DNA from: Prevotella sp. UBA1705
GTDB lineage: Bacteria > Bacteroidota > Bacteroidia > Bacteroidales > Bacteroidaceae
DNA: 21,074 nucleotides
Assembly (NCBI GenBank): GCA_002317385.1
Contig: DCJH01000026.1
Span: 7,990-29,063 of the forward strand
Direction of reading: 5' to 3'
Under the pieces are notes generated by a model. It was not told where the DNA came from. It searched no databases and saw only the letters and a list, made by a program, of their open reading frames with translations. The stretch's first letter is position 1. Each line of letters begins with the position of its first letter. Of this stretch, positions 7,157 to 14,426 are shown in pieces. The position numbers and the translations under genes were made by a program.

Positions 7157-8428
7157 TTGGAACAGAATGTCTTTTCGCTTATTGTAGGAATTCTCCTCTC
7201 CATGGTCTTCAGCGCCTTCTTCTCGGGCATGGAGATTGCGTTTGTCTCCAGCAACAGAATGCTTGCGGAGATGGACAAAGACAAGAACGGCCTTTCCCAA
7301 AGATTCATCTCGTTTTTCTATAAACATGCCAACGGGTTTGTCTCCACGATGCTCGTGGGCAACAATGTGGTGCTGGTCGTCTATGGCATTCTCTTTGCCC
7401 ACTTGCTCAATAATACGCTTTTTCGCGGCCTTGAGCCGGGGGTACAGGTCACGCTCAACACCATCTGCTCCACGTTGATCGTGCTATTTACTGGCGAATT
7501 CCTCCCCAAAACTCTATTTAAGAGCAATCCTAACACATTGCTGGCTCTCTTTGCGCCGGTAGCCTATGTTTTCTATATTATCCTTTGGCCAGTCAGCAAA
7601 TTGGCCACTTCCATGTCGCGCGTACTACTTCGCATCATCGGCATCCATTTGGTACAGGATGCGGATGGGGAGGGATTCACTAAGGTAGACTTGGATTATC
7701 TGGTGCAATCGTCTATCGACAATGCCCCTAATGAGCAGTTGGTCGACGACGAGGTGAAGATTTTCCAGAATGCGCTGGAGTTCCCCGATATCCGAGTGCG
7801 CGACTGTATGATACCGCGTACAGAGATTCAGGCAGTCGATATGGAAAGCTGCACCTTGGAGGAATTGCGCCAGATGTTTGTGGAAAGTGGCAAATCCAAA
7901 ATTATTGTCTACAAGGACGATATCGACCATATCGTGGGCTACATCCACACCCAGGAGATGTTCCACCAACCTGAACGGTGGCAGGAGTATATCCGCACCT
8001 TGCCGTTTGTGCCCGAAACCATGGCGGCTCAAAAACTTATGCGCATCTTCTTGCAGCAAAAGAAGAGTCTCGGCGTAGTGGTCGATGAGTTTGGAGGCAC
8101 CAGCGGACTGGTTTCCTTAGAGGATATCGTGGAGGAAATCTTCGGTGATATCCAGGATGAGCACGATGTGGAAAACTATGTAGCCAAGAGACTCGATGAT
8201 GGCGACTACCTCCTTTCTGCCCGTATGGAGATAGACCGCGTGAACGAAATGTTCGACTTAGACCTGCCCGAGAGCGACGACTACATGACCCTTGGTGGTC
8301 TCATTCTGCACCATTTCCAGAGCTTCCCCAAGCTAAACGAGATTGTCAAGATAGGTAGGTTCAACTTCAAGGTCATTAAGAAAACTATGACCAAGATAGA
8401 ACTTGTAAGGCTTCACATCGATGTATAA
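7157..8428 (+). CDS. CNNM/CBS/CorC-domain membrane protein (GldE-like hemolysin family)
   Basis: This 423-residue inner-membrane protein has the complete HlyC/CorC architecture. The CNNM (DUF21) domain occupies about 1-190 with hydrophobic segments near 7-29, 64-86, 97-118 and 127-150, and contains SAFFSGMEIAFVSSNR and FTGEFLPKTLFKSNPN. Two CBS repeats follow at about 214-330 (RDCMIPRTEIQAVD; VVVDEFGGTSGLVSLEDIVEEIFGDI), then a C-terminal CorC_HlyC domain at about 345-421. Family members are linked to magnesium or cobalt efflux; in gliding Bacteroidetes the nearest relatives are called GldE, but no other gld gene is visible here, so a motility role should not be assumed. The start is TTG, 5 bases after the lptC stop. 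Homologues also begin M-E just before the first helix, which supports it. Confidence 0.85.
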   Translation: MEQNVFSLIVGILLSMVFSAFFSGMEIAFVSSNRMLAEMDKDKNGLSQRFISFFYKHANGFVSTMLVGNNVVLVVYGILFAHLLNNTLFRGLEPGVQVTLNTICSTLIVLFTGEFLPKTLFKSNPNTLLALFAPVAYVFYIILWPVSKLATSMSRVLLRIIGIHLVQDADGEGFTKVDLDYLVQSSIDNAPNEQLVDDEVKIFQNALEFPDIRVRDCMIPRTEIQAVDMESCTLEELRQMFVESGKSKIIVYKDDIDHIVGYIHTQEMFHQPERWQEYIRTLPFVPETMAAQKLMRIFLQQKKSLGVVVDEFGGTSGLVSLEDIVEEIFGDIQDEHDVENYVAKRLDDGDYLLSARMEIDRVNEMFDLDLPESDDYMTLGGLILHHFQSFPKLNEIVKIGRFNFKVIKKTMTKIELVRLHIDV

Positions 8429-8485
8429 AGCCGTTATAAGCGATATTTTCTTCAATAAATGTTCACTTGTTTGACAATTATTTAG

Positions 8486-8493
8486 TAAATTTG
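8486..8493 (+). promoter_or_regulatory. Promoter of the PpiD-like gene, -7 box
   Basis: TAAATTTG is an exact TAnnTTTG match in the 139-bp spacer after the CNNM gene. A TTTG at 8470-8473 is too close to be an ideal -33 element. The AT-rich leader of about 70 nt runs to the ATG at 8568. It suggests the isomerase gene can be expressed apart from the upstream cluster. Confidence 0.5.
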
Positions 8494-8567
8494 TACGCTT
8501 TTTGTAGTAAAGAAGTATCTTAAACTGTAGCGAAATAACAAAATAATAAATAAATCATTTAAATCAA

Positions 8568-10709
8568 ATGGCAGCATTAGGAAAAATTAGAAGCAGAGGT
8601 ATCACGCTGATAGCCATTATCGGCTTTGGCCTGTTTGCTTTTATCGCCGAAGAAGCCTTCCGTTCTTGCGAGTCTTCTCGCAACAACCAGCGCCAGCAAA
8701 TCGGTGAAGTGTTAGGTGAAAAAATTAGTTACGAGGAGTTTGCCAAGCAGGTAGACGAGGCCCAAGAGGCCATGAAGCTCATGGGGCAGGAGAATCTTAA
8801 CGACGATCAGATTAACCAGCTCCGCGACCAGGTATGGCAGAGTTTTGTTCAGTATCAGATCATTAAGAACGAGTGCGACAAGCTTGGCCTGACCGTAACC
8901 GACGATGAAATGCAGAACGTGCTTAACGAAGGCACTAACCAGATGTTGCTGTCCACACCGTTTGTGAACCGCCAGACTGGCCGCTTCGATGCCAACCAGC
9001 TCAAGCAGTTCCTCGCTCAGTATAAGACACAGCAGAATGCAAACCCGCAGGCTGCAGAGCAGATGCAGGCCATCTACAAGTATTGGTCATACGTAGAGAA
9101 GTCTCTTCGTCAGCAGTTGCTCATCCAGAAATACAATGGTCTGCTCGGCCACTGCTTCCTTTCTAACCCTATTGAGGCCAAGATGAGCTTCGGCGAGGAG
9201 AGTGAGGAGAGCCAGATTCAGTTGGCTGCCTATCCTTACACCACCGTACAGGATGCCAAGGTGAAGATTTCCGACTCCGATCTGAAGAGCAAATACGATG
9301 AGATGAAGTCGCGCTTCCAGCAGTATGTGGAGAGCCGCGACATCAAGTATGTTGACGTTCAGATCAATGCTTCTGCTGCCGACCGTGCCGCTCTGATGAA
9401 GCAGTTTAACGGTTATGCCAAGGATTTGGCTGCCGCTGCCGACCCCACAGAGGTGGTTCGTAAGAGCACTTCTTCTGTTCCCTATGTTGGAATTCCTGTA
9501 GGAAAAGAGGCATTCCCCACTGATATTGCTCAGAAACTCGACTCAATGTCTGTTGGCCAGACCCTCGGTCCGGTGGAGAATGCTCAGGACAACACACTCA
9601 ATGTGGTGAAGCTCGTTGCCAAGGCTCAGCTTCCCGACTCTGTGAAGTTCCGCGCCATCCAGGTAGGCGGTGCCACTCCCGACGAGGCTCACCAGCGTGC
9701 CGACTCCATCTATGCTGCGCTGAGCGCAGGTGCCGACTTCGCTACTATCGCCAAGAAATATGGTCAGGATGGTCAGGAGCAGTGGCTCACCACTCGCCAG
9801 TACGAGTACACCAACTCTATGGACAAGGAGACTCAGGGCTACCTGAAGAGCCTGTTGACCATGGGTGTCAACGAGATGAAGAATGTGGCTCTTACTCAGG
9901 GCAACCTCGTTGTGCAGGTTCTCGACCGCAAGAACATGATTGACAAGTACACAGTAGCTGTTGTGAAGCGTCCCATCGACTACTCTAAGGAGACTCGTGG
10001 CACCATCTTCAACAAGTTCAGCTCTTTTGCCAGCGCCAATCAGACCGCTACCGACATTGTGAACAACGCTGCCAAGAATGGCTATAAGGTTCAGGAAGCT
10101 AAGGACGTGACTACTGCTCAGCACAATCTGGCAGGCATTCACTCTACCCGTGACGCCATGAAGTGGCTCTTCGATGCTAACGAAGGCGACGTGTCTAAGA
10201 TGTACGAGTGCGGTGAGAACGGTAACAACCTCCTGATTGTCATCTGCGATAAGGTTCACCCCATCGGCTATCGTTCTCTCGACGATCCCCAGGTGAAGGA
10301 ACTCGTGAAGCAGGAAGTGATGCGTGATAAGAAGGCTGAGCTACTCATTGCCAAGGCCAAGGGTGCCAACAGCATGGCTGCTGCCAAGGCCAAGGGTGCC
10401 ATGGTGCAGAGCGTGAACCAGGTTACTTTTGCAGCTCCTGTATTCGTTCAGGCTACCGGTGCCAGCGAGCCCGCCCTGAGTGGAGCCGTATATGCTACCA
10501 AGCCGGGTGCATTCAGCTCTCATCCCGTAAAGGGTCAGGCTGGTGTTTACCAGTTCCAGGTGGTGAAGCGCACCAAGAATGCTGCTAAGTTCGACGAGAA
10601 GCAGCAGGAGATGAAGCTCCGCCAGAAGAGCATGCAGTATGCCGGCAACTTCATGAACGAGCTATACATCAAGGCTGGTGTTGTGGACAACCGCTACCTG
10701 TTCTTCTAA
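8568..10709 (+). CDS. PpiD/SurA-like periplasmic peptidyl-prolyl isomerase (membrane-anchored chaperone)
   Basis: This 713-residue protein starts with an uncleaved anchor (GKIRSRGITLIAIIGFGLFA, residues 5-24). A SurA_N-type helical chaperone region follows (about 45-200, with GEKISYEEFAKQVDEA and VWQSFVQYQIIKNECDKLGLTVTDDEM). Next come a helical linker, a degenerate parvulin-like segment (about 239-350) and a clearer parvulin domain at about 357-455 (KFRAIQVGGATPDEAHQRAD, LSAGADFATIAKKYGQDG). The C-terminal region (470-713) is helical and beta-mixed and poorly characterised. The order anchor, SurA_N, rotamase matches PpiD, which helps newly exported proteins fold at the Sec exit. Synonymous codon choice is strongly biased to C-ending codons, which fits high expression. 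It has its own promoter 139 bases after the CNNM gene and ends at a hairpin-rich spacer. Whether prolyl isomerase activity is kept cannot be told from the sequence. Confidence 0.85.
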   Translation: MAALGKIRSRGITLIAIIGFGLFAFIAEEAFRSCESSRNNQRQQIGEVLGEKISYEEFAKQVDEAQEAMKLMGQENLNDDQINQLRDQVWQSFVQYQIIKNECDKLGLTVTDDEMQNVLNEGTNQMLLSTPFVNRQTGRFDANQLKQFLAQYKTQQNANPQAAEQMQAIYKYWSYVEKSLRQQLLIQKYNGLLGHCFLSNPIEAKMSFGEESEESQIQLAAYPYTTVQDAKVKISDSDLKSKYDEMKSRFQQYVESRDIKYVDVQINASAADRAALMKQFNGYAKDLAAAADPTEVVRKSTSSVPYVGIPVGKEAFPTDIAQKLDSMSVGQTLGPVENAQDNTLNVVKLVAKAQLPDSVKFRAIQVGGATPDEAHQRADSIYAALSAGADFATIAKKYGQDGQEQWLTTRQYEYTNSMDKETQGYLKSLLTMGVNEMKNVALTQGNLVVQVLDRKNMIDKYTVAVVKRPIDYSKETRGTIFNKFSSFASANQTATDIVNNAAKNGYKVQEAKDVTTAQHNLAGIHSTRDAMKWLFDANEGDVSKMYECGENGNNLLIVICDKVHPIGYRSLDDPQVKELVKQEVMRDKKAELLIAKAKGANSMAAAKAKGAMVQSVNQVTFAAPVFVQATGASEPALSGAVYATKPGAFSSHPVKGQAGVYQFQVVKRTKNAAKFDEKQQEMKLRQKSMQYAGNFMNELYIKAGVVDNRYLFF

Positions 10710-10710
10710 A

Positions 10711-10792
10711 TCTCATGCTTGAGACACGGCCGTGACCATCACGGCCAGTATCTCTAAGACCAAGAACACTTGTCGGAGAGCTTTGTCTCTCC
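10711..10792 (+). other. Three short hairpins just after the PpiD-like gene
   Basis: Directly after the TAA (10707-10709) come three perfect short inverted repeats: TCTCA/TGAGA (10711-10724, 4-nt loop), GGCCGTG/CACGGCC (10728-10746, 5-nt loop) and GGAGAG/CTCTCC (10775-10792, 6-nt loop). None has a U-tract. They may protect the 3' end of the mRNA or slow polymerase before the large hairpin at 10810. Confidence 0.4.
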
Positions 10793-10809
10793 ATGACATC
10801 ATCAATACA

Positions 10810-10858
10810 AGGAATCCCCTTGAAACTCGGAATAACATCCGGTTTCAAGGGGATTCCT
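10810..10858. terminator. Long perfect hairpin between convergent genes (probable two-way terminator)
   Basis: A 17-bp perfect inverted repeat begins AGGAATCCCC (10810-10826) and is answered at 10842-10858. After a single bulged T, CGG/CCG adds three more pairs, leaving an 8-nt loop (AATAACAT). It lies between the plus-strand isomerase gene and the minus-strand serine hydrolase gene, where a two-way terminator is expected. A proper U-tract is missing on both sides, so the mechanism is uncertain. Confidence 0.55.
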
Positions 10859-10879
10859 GCGTTCTATATATATAATAAG

Positions 10880-10965
10880 GTATAGAGGCGAAAGGGAATA
10901 ATGGTTTTTCGTTTCTGGGCGGAGTAGGGATCAGTCGGTTGCCCGTATGCCCAAGTCCTCTATAC
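10880..10965. repeat. 86-bp element with 9-bp inverted-repeat ends
   Basis: GTATAGAGG (10880-10888) and CCTCTATAC (10957-10965) are exact inverted repeats around 68 bases. Inside, CGAAA/TTTCG (10889-10911) and GGGC/GCCC (10917-10944) could form two further stems, giving a branched fold. Size and ends fit a miniature mobile element, or a small structured RNA. No open frame of note is inside. Confidence 0.35.
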
Positions 10966-10988
10966 AGAGCCGAAATCATCAAAATGCG

Positions 10989-12455
10989 CTAAGGCATCTT
11001 GATTTCGTAAGGCGAAGTAGAATGGTTTTCGTAGACCAGAAGGCGTCGAGCAGGCAAGTCTACCATTACCTCCAACGATGTTACCCAGTTGGTGTAGAGC
11101 AGTTGCACATGGAGCAAATGGTCGTTGCCTGTGGCATAACTGCCTGCAATGTGGAAAGGACCCGACACCCCATGAAAGCGGTCTTGTGCCAAGATGGAGT
11201 AGGCAGGAGCTGCCTGCGTGGAGGTCGACAGCCATTTGCCATAGCCAAGTGGGATATCCACAGGAGTACCATCAACCATGGTCAGTGTCAAAGCCAGGTT
11301 GCCATGCTTCGTGAATTTAATGCTTTTCCAATCATATCGGTTGGGGGCGAGTGACAAGGTCTCGCCTATAGGAAATTGTTGGGGGATGACTTTCTTGCCC
11401 TTTACAGGTGCCAAGACATCCCTCCGGACAATGGACTTTGTTGATTTGCCCCTGCGAATAGCCCCTGCAGAAACCTGCGGCATGAGCACATTCCACACCA
11501 GCCGGCGCTGCCTGATGCCATCGATGGCCGTGTTTTCTGTTATCACGACCACCATCTCCTGCTTGGGAACTACGAGGATATACTGTCCCAAGGCGCCGTC
11601 GGCCCTGAAAGCATCGGCATATTCGCAGGGCCACATCTGGTAGCCATAGCCCATGCCTCCATTGGGCTGCTGCACTTTCATCATCTCGCCGACCCACGCT
11701 TCAGGAATCACCTGCAGCCCGTTCCATTGCCCACGCTGTAGCAACAGTTGTCCGAATTTGGCCAGCGACTCACTCTGGATATAGAGTCCCCAACCGCCGG
11801 TGTTGATGCCTTCGGGACTGGTTTCCCATTCCACCTCCTCGATGCCCAACGGCTGAAACACATGCTCCTGCAGGAAACCGAAGAGCGTGCGCCCCGTGGC
11901 CTTCTGAAGAATAGCCGACAACATATAGGTGGCCATAGAGTCGTATTCGAAGCCCTGCCCAGGCACTTTCACTGGTTTGGATAGAAAGGTCTTGACCCAC
12001 TGCCTGCTATGGTTGCGCATCTCCCAGTCGGGCGTGATACCCGAAGACATGACGAGCAGGTCGCGAATCGTCATCTTGCCCAGGTTTTCTGAGAGCGTGT
12101 CGGGCAGTTCGCCCGGGAAGAACGTTACCACACGGTCGGTGAGACTCAGCCTGTGCTGGCCTATGGCAATGCCGATGGCTGCACTGACAAAGGTCTTGGA
12201 GCACGAATACATGGTGTGCTTAAACTCGGCCTTGAATGGCTCAGGATAGAGTTCACCCACCACACGGCCATGGCGCATCACCACCACGCTATGAATGTCG
12301 GTTCGGGGAAGGGCCAGCAGCGAGTCGAACAATTGGTTCACGGCCCTGCTTGGGATGCCTTCCTGTTCGGGCGACACCCTTGGCAGCTGGCCCGTCTGCG
12401 CTTCGCTGTTGAGCGAGAGGGTGAGCAGGACGGCTAATATAAGATGCTGTTTCAC
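10989..12455 (-). CDS. Secreted beta-lactamase-fold serine hydrolase (class C / EstB-like)
   Basis: This 488-residue protein has a signal peptide (MKQHLILAVLLTLSLNSEAQ) and a beta-lactamase-superfamily domain to about residue 325. The nucleophile motif SxxK is S84-CS-K87 in MYSCSKTFVSAAIG. The second motif tyrosine is Y171 in FEYDSMATYMLSAIL (YxS instead of the YxN of true class C enzymes), and the third region is DGALGQYILVVP, as in 6-aminohexanoate-dimer hydrolase and esterase-like relatives. Other family marks are RDLLVMSSGI and GGWGLYIQSESLAKFGQLLL. The last 160 residues form a beta-rich domain I do not recognise. Such proteins are usually esterases, amidases or D-aminopeptidases, and antibiotic hydrolysis should not be assumed. 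The start is GTG at 12453-12455; no ATG gives a complete signal peptide. It lies directly downstream of the dipeptidase terminator, and I see no convincing promoter box. Confidence 0.82.
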   Translation of the reverse strand: MKQHLILAVLLTLSLNSEAQTGQLPRVSPEQEGIPSRAVNQLFDSLLALPRTDIHSVVVMRHGRVVGELYPEPFKAEFKHTMYSCSKTFVSAAIGIAIGQHRLSLTDRVVTFFPGELPDTLSENLGKMTIRDLLVMSSGITPDWEMRNHSRQWVKTFLSKPVKVPGQGFEYDSMATYMLSAILQKATGRTLFGFLQEHVFQPLGIEEVEWETSPEGINTGGWGLYIQSESLAKFGQLLLQRGQWNGLQVIPEAWVGEMMKVQQPNGGMGYGYQMWPCEYADAFRADGALGQYILVVPKQEMVVVITENTAIDGIRQRRLVWNVLMPQVSAGAIRRGKSTKSIVRRDVLAPVKGKKVIPQQFPIGETLSLAPNRYDWKSIKFTKHGNLALTLTMVDGTPVDIPLGYGKWLSTSTQAAPAYSILAQDRFHGVSGPFHIAGSYATGNDHLLHVQLLYTNWVTSLEVMVDLPARRLLVYENHSTSPYEIKMP

Positions 12456-12485
12456 AGTGAAAAATGTTTATCGTGTAAAAACAAA

Positions 12486-12520
12486 CTATGTCAAACTGTG
12501 CTGACGGTAGTTTGACATAG
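12486..12520 (-). terminator. Rho-independent terminator of the C69 dipeptidase gene
   Basis: A perfect 12-bp inverted repeat, CTATGTCAAACT (12486-12497) and AGTTTGACATAG (12509-12520), surrounds an 11-nt loop. Read on the minus strand it is followed at once by TTTGTTTTT. It starts about 20 bases after the dipeptidase stop codon. This is the clearest classical terminator in the window. Confidence 0.8.
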
Positions 12521-12541
12521 ATTTAAAATGATTGTTGGGCA

Positions 12542-13978
12542 TCAAGCTCCATGGAACATATATTCCTCCATGATGTCCTTGGTCATGCGGGTGAAGAGCT
12601 CGTTCACGAGTTCATCGGCCACTTCCAGCGCACGATTGAGCAGGCCTTCGTTGAACTGCTGCAGCATGTCCTGGGCCTCCATTGGGCGCTCCTTGTAGAT
12701 TTCAAGGTAGCGGGCCTCAAACTCTTTCTGCCGCTGGTCGTTCTCTTCTTCCAGTCGGGCGTAGGCCTCCTTGATGACAGGAGCGTAGGCATTGTAGTTG
12801 GTCATACCCAACGTCATTACCTTGCGGAATCGCCAGTAGGCCGATTCGTTGTCGCAGTGGTCGTTGCCCACGGCATAGGCCTTCGGGAAGCGCTGGATGC
12901 CCTGATATATCGGGAGGAACACACCGAGGTCGGCCATGCCGTTGGCCACGTAGGTGATGCAACCAATCTCCTTCGGAAGCCATGGGCGCACCTGCATGAG
13001 GTGGGTCTGCGTGGTGCGGAAGATAGATACCGGGCGCCACGGCTCTTTGCCGTTGTTGTGCAGATAGGGGTCGTGGTCGGTGCCGTCGTAGTGGAAACGG
13101 AAGGCCTGACGCAACTCTTTGATGCCGATGTTCTTCTCGGGCTTGGCAAACACGGGGAAGGTGTTCTTGCCCACATCCTGCTTCATGCTCGGGGTGAACA
13201 ACTGCTGCAAACCCCATACGCGCGTATAATTATAGGTGGTATCGGCAATGTCGTCCTTGGAATAGGCCTCGTGGAAGTCGAATTCGCCCTTGTCGGGATT
13301 CCACAGCTTGTGTTTCTTGGCAAAGTTGAGCAGGTCTTTGTCGGCCAAGAAATTCTCCTTGTCGTTAGGGTCATATTTGCGAAATCGGCTCTGATTACCA
13401 GTCACAAAATACTGGTCCTTGGGCATACGGCATGCCAGCCAGTGGTGGCCGCAGGCATTCTCCAGATACCACGTCTCCTTATCGTCGATGAATCCGATGC
13501 CGAATCCCTCGGCCGACCCATATTTCTCAATCAGCGCTCCCAGTCGCTCCACACCCTCGCGGGCAGAGTGGATATAAGGCAGCACAATGTTGTAAGTGCA
13601 GTTCTCGGCCAGTCCGTCTTCCACGTAGGGGTCATGTTCCAACGCCTTCGGACTGCTGAAGATGCTCTCTGTGGAGCTTTCACCCACGCCTACGGAGTTG
13701 AATCCGGCGCTTCCCCACTCGTGATGGAACTGATAGTCGGGTAGGGCAGTGTAGCCCAGCGCCTTCTTGGGTAGCGGACAACGGAACCTGCTGTCCTCGG
13801 CCACAAACTCTTCGGGGCCATAATCTGTATCCTTGAATACCAGCCAGTTCTTACAGCGCAGGGCGTCGAAATCCTCAGAACGGGCATAAATACGTGAGCC
13901 GTCACCGGTTAACTCTTCTCCTACGACAATGGTCGTACACTCTGACAGGTTGGTGCCTGTCACCTTTGTTTTTTTCAT
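12542..13978 (-). CDS. Peptidase family C69 dipeptidase (PepD-like Ntn hydrolase)
   Basis: This 478-residue protein belongs to the C69 family, whose members cleave dipeptides using an N-terminal cysteine exposed by self-processing. The conserved CTTIVVG block begins at Cys14, so a 13-residue leader (MKKTKVTGTNLSE) would have to be removed for activity. Other family marks are DGSRIYARSEDF, EWGSAGFNSVGVGESSTESIFSS, NCTYNIVLPYIHSAREGVERLG, KYGSAEGFGIGFIDDKETWYLENACGHHW, THLMQVRPWLP and NDHCDNESAYWRFRKVM. The leader is short and lacks a hydrophobic core, so the enzyme looks cytoplasmic, unlike secreted Bacteroidetes relatives. The ATG is preceded by an A/T-rich leader without a Shine-Dalgarno sequence; a TAATTTAG 40-50 bases upstream resembles but does not match the -7 box. 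The last 60 residues are helical and charged. Substrate range is unknown. Confidence 0.88.
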   Translation of the reverse strand: MKKTKVTGTNLSECTTIVVGEELTGDGSRIYARSEDFDALRCKNWLVFKDTDYGPEEFVAEDSRFRCPLPKKALGYTALPDYQFHHEWGSAGFNSVGVGESSTESIFSSPKALEHDPYVEDGLAENCTYNIVLPYIHSAREGVERLGALIEKYGSAEGFGIGFIDDKETWYLENACGHHWLACRMPKDQYFVTGNQSRFRKYDPNDKENFLADKDLLNFAKKHKLWNPDKGEFDFHEAYSKDDIADTTYNYTRVWGLQQLFTPSMKQDVGKNTFPVFAKPEKNIGIKELRQAFRFHYDGTDHDPYLHNNGKEPWRPVSIFRTTQTHLMQVRPWLPKEIGCITYVANGMADLGVFLPIYQGIQRFPKAYAVGNDHCDNESAYWRFRKVMTLGMTNYNAYAPVIKEAYARLEEENDQRQKEFEARYLEIYKERPMEAQDMLQQFNEGLLNRALEVADELVNELFTRMTKDIMEEYMFHGA

Positions 13979-14061
13979 ATTGTGTTGATTAGATGGTTCT
14001 ATTCAGGGCTAAATTAAAAAAAATCCACCATCTGAGCAAAAGAATCGGTATAAAAAACGTA

Positions 14062-14128
14062 AATACCTCGGTATTGAAGAATTATCCCCCGATATTGTGC
14101 GATACAGAGACGAGTATTAGGCCGTCTC
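14062..14128. other. Small palindromes in the dipeptidase upstream spacer
   Basis: The spacer 13979-14426 (448 bases) has no gene. Its left part contains a near-perfect palindrome AATACC-TC-GGTATT (14062-14075), which could be an operator for a dimeric regulator, and an inverted repeat GAGACG/CGTCTC (14107-14112, 14123-14128). Both lie upstream of the dipeptidase ATG. Their role is not known and they could be chance. Confidence 0.25.
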
Positions 14129-14131
14129 GCC

Positions 14132-14219
14132 ATCTCTACCTAAACGCGTCGCCATCTCTACCTAATCGTCATGCGATTAAGTAGTAATCATGATGCAATC
14201 TCTACCTAATCGCAAAGGG
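14132..14219. repeat. 22-bp tandem repeat, four units (third diverged)
   Basis: ATCTCTACCTAA occurs at 14132, 14154 and 14198. The spacings are 22 and 44 bases. The missing unit at 14176 is present but diverged (ATTAAGTAGTAATC...), and still shares TAATC and ATGC with unit two. Four 22-bp units therefore run from 14132 to 14219. The block lies in the spacer between the DUF5686 gene and the dipeptidase gene. Confidence 0.65.
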
Positions 14220-14262
14220 ATAATTGTCTAACAAAGTATAACTCTGTATATCAATGAATTAT

Positions 14263-14280
14263 GGATAATCCTTATTGTCC
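14263..14280. other. Short hairpin in the 14220-14300 spacer
   Basis: GGATAAT and ATTGTCC pair (one G-U) around a CCTT loop. The stem is seven pairs and AT-rich. Together with the repeat block and the 108-bp palindrome it fills most of this spacer. No promoter or gene is visible here. Confidence 0.2.
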
Positions 14281-14302
14281 TCTCCGACAGAATACAGAGG
14301 CT

Positions 14303-14410
14303 CAGTAGGGACATGCCCCGTGCATGTCCGCACCGCCGGAGGGCATCCGGCATGAATATCATCAAGGGGTGTCTTGGGTTGGCGGGCATGCACAGGTCAT
14401 GCCCCTACTG
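14303..14410. repeat. 108-bp imperfect palindromic element (MITE/REP-like)
   Basis: Two 29-base arms (14303-14331 and 14382-14410) are inverted repeats with about four mismatches; they begin CAGTAGGGACATG and end CATGCCCCTACTG. Between them GCCGGA/TCCGGC (14335-14351) forms a second hairpin with a 5-nt loop. GC content is clearly higher than in the flanking spacer. The structure fits a non-autonomous mobile or REP-like element. It ends 16 bases after the DUF5686 stop codon, so it could also serve as that gene's transcript end. Confidence 0.6.
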
Positions 14411-14426
14411 GTTGATGGGTTTTACT

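Noticed and set aside
7157..8428. Gliding-motility role from GldE similarity
   Set aside because: No other gld or spr gene is visible, and CNNM-CBS-CorC proteins occur in non-gliding Bacteroidales at the same position.
9543..10259. Minus-strand frame of 238 codons inside the PpiD-like gene
   Set aside because: Shadow of a strongly codon-biased gene, with no signal peptide or family motif of its own.
10989..12455. Beta-lactamase (antibiotic resistance) call for the serine hydrolase
   Set aside because: The YxN and KTG motifs of class C beta-lactamases are not met. The residues fit the wider esterase/amidase group of the superfamily.
12551..13744. Plus-strand open frame of 397 codons
   Set aside because: Antisense shadow of the C69 dipeptidase, whose family motifs are unambiguous. 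The GC-rich third positions of the real gene keep the opposite frame open.
14132..14219. Possible CRISPR array
   Set aside because: The 22-bp units follow one another directly with no unique spacers of 30-40 bases, and no cas gene is in the window.
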